From Flavobacteriales bacterium (GTDB taxonomy: Bacteria > Bacteroidota > Bacteroidia > NS11-12g > UBA955): a stretch of DNA of 36,946 nt. The DNA is taken from the NCBI GenBank assembly GCA_947487175.1, contig CANKVM010000020.1, positions 1 to 36,946 of the forward strand, written 5' to 3'. Below the pieces are notes generated by a model. The model saw only the letters and a program-made list of their open reading frames with translations, made no database searches and was not told where the DNA came from. A program made the position numbers and the translations under genes. This document shows positions 32,689 through 36,946 of the stretch, one piece after another (within the stretch, counting starts at the first letter, position 1; every line of letters starts with the position of its first letter).

Positions 32689-34962
32689 TTACAAATTGAT
32701 TTTTATACTTACAAATAAATTTCTTCCATTGGAAACGTTTAAATTTCCGTTCCCATTACTATGAACTGATCCTGTTGACGCAGAAGACAATACCTGAGTT
32801 ACTCCAAAAATATTTTTACAACCCGCTTGAAACATTATGTGCTCTTTTAATAAAGGAACGGACATACTCATATCTGCAATAAAATAGGGTGCAATTTCAA
32901 ATGCTTTTCCTGACTCTTCATATCCATAGTTTTTGCCAGTATAACGGCTAAACCATTGCAAAGATACTTTAGGCTTCTGAAATGTGTACATCAAATTTAA
33001 ACCTGTTTGAATTACAGTCCATTTTTTCCAATTACTTGCTTCGTCGCTTAAACTTTCGTTGCTAATCCAACTTGAACTTAATTTTACTTGCAACTGATTA
33101 TAGAAATATTCAATTTGAGAATTAACCCCTTGTGAATTCATTTTGCCAATATTGATATATTGATATAAATTCGATTTATTGTCTACCAACGCCAATTGGA
33201 TTTGGTTTGTTACAAAGTTTTTGAAATACGATAATTTAAAAGTAACCGCCGATATTTTATTTATATTGTGTCGGTAATCAACCGAGCCTATGAAATTATG
33301 AGCTGTTTCTGTGGTTAACAATTGATTTCCTTGCACATTGTGGTTGATGTCTACAAACATGAAATACAATTCTTTGATGTTTGGTGACCTGAAACCTCTT
33401 GCATAGGAACCCCTCATTATCAAATGCTTGGTGGCATTGAATTTCAATTGCAACGATGGAATAACAGGTGCAATTTTAAAACTATTACCAAATATCCCTG
33501 GCAAAGGGTTGGTTCCGAATTGATTGTTATAAATGAAACGAATAGAAGGCTTTATTTGAACTTTCGGCGACAAATTGATATCGGCCGTACTAAAGATGCC
33601 CATATCAAAAATACCATCTTTTTTGGTCACCCTTTTGGTTTGTATGGATTCAAATTGACCTTCATAACCTGTGAGCCAATCAATTTTCTTGTTGGCACTT
33701 TGGTGACTCCAAAATCCCCTAAAATTGGCTTGGTAATTTGTGGTTGTATCTTGGTCCTCGCCACGGGTTAGCGTTTCTGAACCTTCTACCAAATTTCTAC
33801 GCACCATTGTTTTGGTGCGTTCGTAAATGTTGAAACTGTTTTGAAATTGCAACTTGTTGCGATAATTCAAGGTAAAGTCTGATAACGATAAAAAGTCGTT
33901 TCTATGCGTGTTGAAGTAGTTGTTGTAACCTGTAACGGTAATAAGATTAAATTCAGCGTCGCTTCTATCGGTTATTTTTTCTTGGAACGCACTATATCTA
34001 AGCAGGTGATTTGATTTTTTCAATTGGTAATTAAGACCCATTGAACCAAAAAGTTTTGACTTTGGTTTCCAATCTGCCGACCGGGTTGAAAGATCAAAAT
34101 CTGTCCCTCCAAAAAACTGACGACCCATATCGCAGACCAAACCTATTCTAGATTTTTTACCCAAGTTTCCGAGTTGGAAATTTGCATCTATGTTGGTGTT
34201 TCCAACTCCATCAATATATGAATTGGTTTGAACCCTATTCACATTCGAAATGGGTTTTTTTGTAATGATATTTACAACGCCACCTATGGCGTCGGATCCG
34301 TAAACTGCGCTCATTGGCCCTTCAATAATTTCAATCCGTTCCACATTATTCATTGGAATTTGAGAAATATCGAGGTTGCCATCCATTCTGCCAATCATTG
34401 GTACGCTGTTCACTAAAATTTTCACATTTTGACCACCAAGTCCTTGCAATTGAATTGAACTTCCTAAAACTGGATCTTGGCTTATTTGTATATTTGATTG
34501 ATTTTGTAGCACATCGGTTAAGTTCTGTGCCCCCATTAATGCAATTGTTTTTTGAGAAATAACTTCAACAGCATAGGGATTTTGCGTTGCCAATTTTGGG
34601 CTTAATGAGCCGGTAATGGAAACGGGATTAATTCTGTTGATTTCAGTGGTTACCTGAATTTTTAATTCTTTTTCGGAATTCAACGAAGGTGCAATTCTTG
34701 AATATTCAATTTTTCCTAATTCAGGGTCAATAATTATTGAAATGGCAAGTGCAGATGTGATTGTTATTTGTCCCTCATTGTTTGTAGAAGACAATTGGGT
34801 GTGAAGCGTTTTTCCTGAGGGATCAAGAAATTGCAATGTAACTTCAAAATTCACCAAGGGTTGGTTTTGTTGATCAACGATCAACAAAACCCTCTCGGCA
34901 AACTGGGCTTTGGAAAACCCAATATTAAATAAAATAAAAAATATAAAGAGTAACTTTTTCAA
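32689..34962 (-). CDS. TonB-dependent outer-membrane receptor, heme/metal type
   Basis: A 757-residue receptor. The signal peptide (MKKLLFIFFILFNIGFSKAQ) is followed by a carboxypeptidase-like regulatory domain (about 22-105), plug domain (about 125-237: NLTDVLQNQSNIQISQ, VERIEIIEGPMSAVYGSDAIGGVVNII) and a 22-strand barrel. YARGFRSPNIKELYF resembles the FRAP-type region of heme receptors, and VDINHNVQGNQLL is a motif I associate with Bacteroidota receptors next to HmuY genes. It imports a TonB-energised ligand, heme or a related compound by analogy with HmuR. It is flanked by two HmuY-like genes (gaps of 13 and 2 bp). Confidence 0.9.
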   Translation of the reverse strand: MKKLLFIFFILFNIGFSKAQFAERVLLIVDQQNQPLVNFEVTLQFLDPSGKTLHTQLSSTNNEGQITITSALAISIIIDPELGKIEYSRIAPSLNSEKELKIQVTTEINRINPVSITGSLSPKLATQNPYAVEVISQKTIALMGAQNLTDVLQNQSNIQISQDPVLGSSIQLQGLGGQNVKILVNSVPMIGRMDGNLDISQIPMNNVERIEIIEGPMSAVYGSDAIGGVVNIITKKPISNVNRVQTNSYIDGVGNTNIDANFQLGNLGKKSRIGLVCDMGRQFFGGTDFDLSTRSADWKPKSKLFGSMGLNYQLKKSNHLLRYSAFQEKITDRSDAEFNLITVTGYNNYFNTHRNDFLSLSDFTLNYRNKLQFQNSFNIYERTKTMVRRNLVEGSETLTRGEDQDTTTNYQANFRGFWSHQSANKKIDWLTGYEGQFESIQTKRVTKKDGIFDMGIFSTADINLSPKVQIKPSIRFIYNNQFGTNPLPGIFGNSFKIAPVIPSLQLKFNATKHLIMRGSYARGFRSPNIKELYFMFVDINHNVQGNQLLTTETAHNFIGSVDYRHNINKISAVTFKLSYFKNFVTNQIQLALVDNKSNLYQYINIGKMNSQGVNSQIEYFYNQLQVKLSSSWISNESLSDEASNWKKWTVIQTGLNLMYTFQKPKVSLQWFSRYTGKNYGYEESGKAFEIAPYFIADMSMSVPLLKEHIMFQAGCKNIFGVTQVLSSASTGSVHSNGNGNLNVSNGRNLFVSIKINL

Positions 34963-34975
34963 GAGTTATCTTGAA

Positions 34976-36298
34976 TTAGTTTTTAGAAATGATTTGTGAG
35001 TGTGAACCCATAGAGGTTTGAACTTCTATGATATATTGACCCGTAGGCATATCTGCAATTGACAATTGCGCAGCATCGTCTGCATTGAAGTTGTTGTTGC
35101 TCGCGTTGCGAACCACTCTGCCGTCCATACTTCTTAAAACAATGGTTTGGATTTTTGATCCAATTAAAGGTTTTACATAAATATTATTTGTTGCAGGTAT
35201 AGGGAAAATGCTCACTTTATTGGCAATGTTATTTACTGAAGCGGTAGCACTCAATTTAGTTCTATTCAAAATAGTTCTACCGGCACTAGCTCCTACAAAA
35301 CCTGTAAATTGAATTGCCCAATATTCAAAATAGGAACCCACTTTTTTCTCAACGATGTAGTTCAAATCTTGAACCATTACAAAGCTTTGGCCATTGAAAT
35401 TTTTCCATTTTGAACCAATCATGCTTAAATCTTTTTGGAAACGAACAACACTGGTTGTGTCCTTTGCAGAATCGATAAAAAGTTGACCATTCGCTTTTAA
35501 ATCATCCCATAAAGTGTTTTCAATTTTAGAAACTAATGTGCCTCTTTTTGATTGAACGCCAGTAAGTGGATATGGAACATACGCACTTCCATTCCAAGCA
35601 GTATCATAATATCTGGTGAAATCCAAATCCCAATCGCCTCCGTTTGGTTCAATATTTACAGATTTTGTTGTAAAGTTGAAATATTTGTATGCACCACCGT
35701 TTGCAGCAGACTGTTTTAACGTGTCAATAATAGAACTGTTTTTAGTGCCACCAACAACGTCATAACGGAAAGTAAAATCGCCATTTGGGTATTGCGCAAT
35801 AGGCATGAACTTAATGTAGTCTGTACTAGTTCCGTTGTTTACAACCAACAAAAACAATGAATCTCCGCTAATGATATGCGTTCCTGAATTATAAGTTCCC
35901 CATGAAAAATCCCAAGGATTTGCTTTGTTTACACTTTGATTAAAAGCACCCAACTCATGTTGGTGAGCGTCGTTGGTAAATGATTTCCAACTTGACCAAC
36001 CAGCAGTATCCATTGAGGCATATGCTGTGTTATCACCTTTTGGATAGGCATAAACTTTCACAAATGGCTGCGATCCATTTGCATGATTTGCTTTGATGCA
36101 ATTGTCGCGGGTGTTTGATGTATGCGCAATGTGCCATTTATTCATGATGCTTTTGGTTTTAACACCAGTTGCAACATTGTAAAATACTTCATTTGCATAC
36201 CCTGGCCCCATCACAACGGTGTCTGTGTAAACTGTTTGTGCAGATAAGCTTCCTGCTAAGGAAATTACTGCCATACTGATTAAACTTTTCATTTTCAT
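34976..36298 (-). CDS. secreted HmuY-like protein with T9SS type A sorting domain
   Basis: A 440-residue exported protein. It has a signal peptide to about residue 20, a HmuY-like body (about 25-345) and a sorting domain (about 363-440) starting SIFPIPATNNIYVKP. The body is colinear with the lipoprotein at 31661: MNKWHIAHTS pairs with GNWDIAFSC, GGDWDLDFTRYY with EDWDLVFTTY, and FEYWAIQFTGF with YFKLKFVDFY. Unlike the lipoprotein, its N-terminal half is His-rich (H56, H59, H72, H112, H114, H141). It probably captures ligand outside the cell as a T9SS-exported hemophore-like protein; this is inference. First gene of the five-gene minus-strand operon. Confidence 0.78.
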   Translation of the reverse strand: MKMKSLISMAVISLAGSLSAQTVYTDTVVMGPGYANEVFYNVATGVKTKSIMNKWHIAHTSNTRDNCIKANHANGSQPFVKVYAYPKGDNTAYASMDTAGWSSWKSFTNDAHQHELGAFNQSVNKANPWDFSWGTYNSGTHIISGDSLFLLVVNNGTSTDYIKFMPIAQYPNGDFTFRYDVVGGTKNSSIIDTLKQSAANGGAYKYFNFTTKSVNIEPNGGDWDLDFTRYYDTAWNGSAYVPYPLTGVQSKRGTLVSKIENTLWDDLKANGQLFIDSAKDTTSVVRFQKDLSMIGSKWKNFNGQSFVMVQDLNYIVEKKVGSYFEYWAIQFTGFVGASAGRTILNRTKLSATASVNNIANKVSIFPIPATNNIYVKPLIGSKIQTIVLRSMDGRVVRNASNNNFNADDAAQLSIADMPTGQYIIEVQTSMGSHSQIISKN

Positions 36299-36320
36299 TT
36301 TCTTATTTTGTATTGCGCTG

Positions 36321-36328
36321 CAAAAATA
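36321..36328 (-). promoter_or_regulatory. -7 box TATTTTTG of the HmuY/receptor operon
   Basis: Plus strand CAAAAATA, an exact match on the minus strand, 22 nt before the ATG at 36298. I see no clear Fur-like palindrome nearby. Confidence 0.5.
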
Positions 36329-36417
36329 CGTCAGTATTGGCTCTCTACTCTATTGAGAAATGTAAGTTTAAGGTCATAAAAATGTCAGTTTTGGGTTGTT
36401 GTCATTTTCAATAGTTT

Positions 36418-36449
36418 TTTGATTCTATTGAGAGAACGAACTAACTTTG
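36418..36449 (+). promoter_or_regulatory. full -33/-7 promoter of hscA
   Basis: TTTG (36418-36421), a 20-nt spacer and TAACTTTG (36442-36449) match the complete Bacteroidota promoter. The ATG lies 36 nt downstream of the box. Confidence 0.65.
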
Positions 36450-36485
36450 CACTTGAATTGTTCACTTCAATTCATAACCAAACAA

Positions 36486-36946
36486 ATGGCTAAAATTAGT
36501 ATCAATATTGCTTCTGGAGCAATTGAAAAACCCAACGTGGTTGTGGGAATAGATTTAGGCACCACCAATTCATTGGTTGCCTATACTCCTAAAGGAGAAT
36601 TACAGCCAAAATTGGTAGGAAATAACCAAGATTTTATAGTTCCTTCAGTGGTTCATTTCGACAACAATAATCTTCCGTTAGTTGGAAGCAAAGCAAAACA
36701 GCTTATTGCCCAACATCCAGAAAGAACCATTTTTAGTGTAAAACGATTGCTTGGTAAAAATTATCAAGATATTTCTGCCCATACCGATTATTTGGGATAT
36801 AAAATTATTAACGACGACCGAGATAACTTGGTAAAAGTGAATATTGCTGGAAATTACTACAATCCCATTCAACTAAGCGCAATCATCCTTCAAGAACTTA
36901 AAGAGAAGGCTCAAATATTTTTGAACGCAACAGTTGATAAAGCCGT
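36486..36946 (+). CDS. hscA: Hsp70-family Fe-S assembly chaperone HscA, N-terminal part
   Basis: The gene runs off the right edge; 153 codons are visible and the frame is open, which is why the ORF track lacks it. The start MAKISINIASGAIEKPNVVV is followed by the ATPase phosphate loop GIDLGTTNSLVAY, then VPSVVHF and TIFSVKRLLGKNYQDIS. The N-terminal extension before the phosphate loop and SVKRLLGK fit HscA better than DnaK, whose phosphate loop lies within the first dozen residues. HscA with HscB would release clusters from the IscU scaffold. A second DnaK-like chaperone cannot be excluded without the C-terminus. Divergent from the HmuY operon across 187 bp. Confidence 0.82.
   Translation, partial: MAKISINIASGAIEKPNVVVGIDLGTTNSLVAYTPKGELQPKLVGNNQDFIVPSVVHFDNNNLPLVGSKAKQLIAQHPERTIFSVKRLLGKNYQDISAHTDYLGYKIINDDRDNLVKVNIAGNYYNPIQLSAIILQELKEKAQIFLNATVDKA

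Noticed and set aside
36299-36485. Fur-box-like operator before the HmuY/receptor operon
   Set aside because: I looked for a 19-bp GATAAT-type palindrome in the 187-bp divergent spacer and found none; only the -7 and -33 elements stand out.
36678-36872. 64-aa minus-strand ORF at the right end
   Set aside because: Antisense shadow of the truncated hscA gene, which the track misses because it has no stop in the window.
1-36946. CRISPR array, tRNA or rRNA genes, IS elements, prophage
   Set aside because: No regularly spaced repeats, cloverleaf-like segment, transposase, integrase or terminal inverted repeats were seen in any spacer.

Overview
The window is AT-rich chromosomal DNA from a member of the Bacteroidota, probably a free-living, pigmented one. 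The evidence is consistent. There are type IX secretion system (T9SS) type A sorting domains on three proteins, a HmuY-like/TonB-dependent receptor locus, a DUF4369-type TlpA lipoprotein, paired small OmpH proteins and a CrtZ-CrtI-CrtB carotenoid operon. Many -7 boxes match the Bacteroidota consensus TAnnTTTG, and there are almost no Shine-Dalgarno sequences. I cannot assign a genus. I see no tRNA or rRNA gene, insertion sequence, phage gene or CRISPR array. Codon use and gene density look like core chromosome throughout.

Layout. 1-1041: 3' end of an RND/MMPL-type exporter. 1038-2517: a LuxE-like acyl-protein synthetase (minus) whose 5' coding end overlaps that of a divergent lipoprotein gene. 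2579-3691: two tandem OmpH/Skp-like chaperones, closed by a 22-bp hairpin terminator. 3779-7641: murI, uvrC and pabB. 7638-10351: a PhoB-type response regulator, a TlpA-like lipoprotein and truB (minus). 10348-13352: a T9SS-secreted protein and murB (minus). 13465-16214: crtZ-crtI-crtB with overlapping genes. 16217-20273: radA (minus), an Nfu-type Fe-S scaffold and a long-chain acyl-CoA synthetase. 20345-20983: a CruF/DUF422 carotenoid enzyme (minus). 20984-21407: the only gap over 300 bp; it holds phased T-tracts and a strong-looking promoter. 21408-23153: a small Thr-rich lipoprotein, then a three-gene operon of a protein that is almost only a sorting domain, a GNAT acetyltransferase and a six-TM rhomboid protease. 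23162-25857: gmhA and dsbD (minus). 25989-27506: a GH73 glucosaminidase with five LysM-like repeats. 27512-29876: lysC (minus) and fbp. 29863-36298: a five-gene minus-strand operon: T9SS HmuY-like protein, TonB-dependent receptor, HmuY-like lipoprotein, TolB-like propeller, recO. 36486-end: hscA, truncated by the window edge.

How genes work together. The most system-like region is 30561-36298. Two colinear, homologous HmuY-like proteins, one lipid-anchored and one exported by the T9SS, flank an outer-membrane receptor with heme-receptor-like motifs. The lipoprotein contains no histidine, so His-His heme ligation as known for Porphyromonas HmuY is impossible in it; the cargo is open. A second unusual grouping is the sorting-domain-only protein with a rhomboid protease. 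The carotenoid genes form a phytoene synthase, desaturase and beta-ring hydroxylase set, with a CruF-like hydratase 4 kb away; no lycopene cyclase is in view. Several lead genes have a -7 box ending only 4-8 nt before the start codon, which predicts leaderless or near-leaderless mRNAs. Six convergent gene pairs have little or no space between stop codons.
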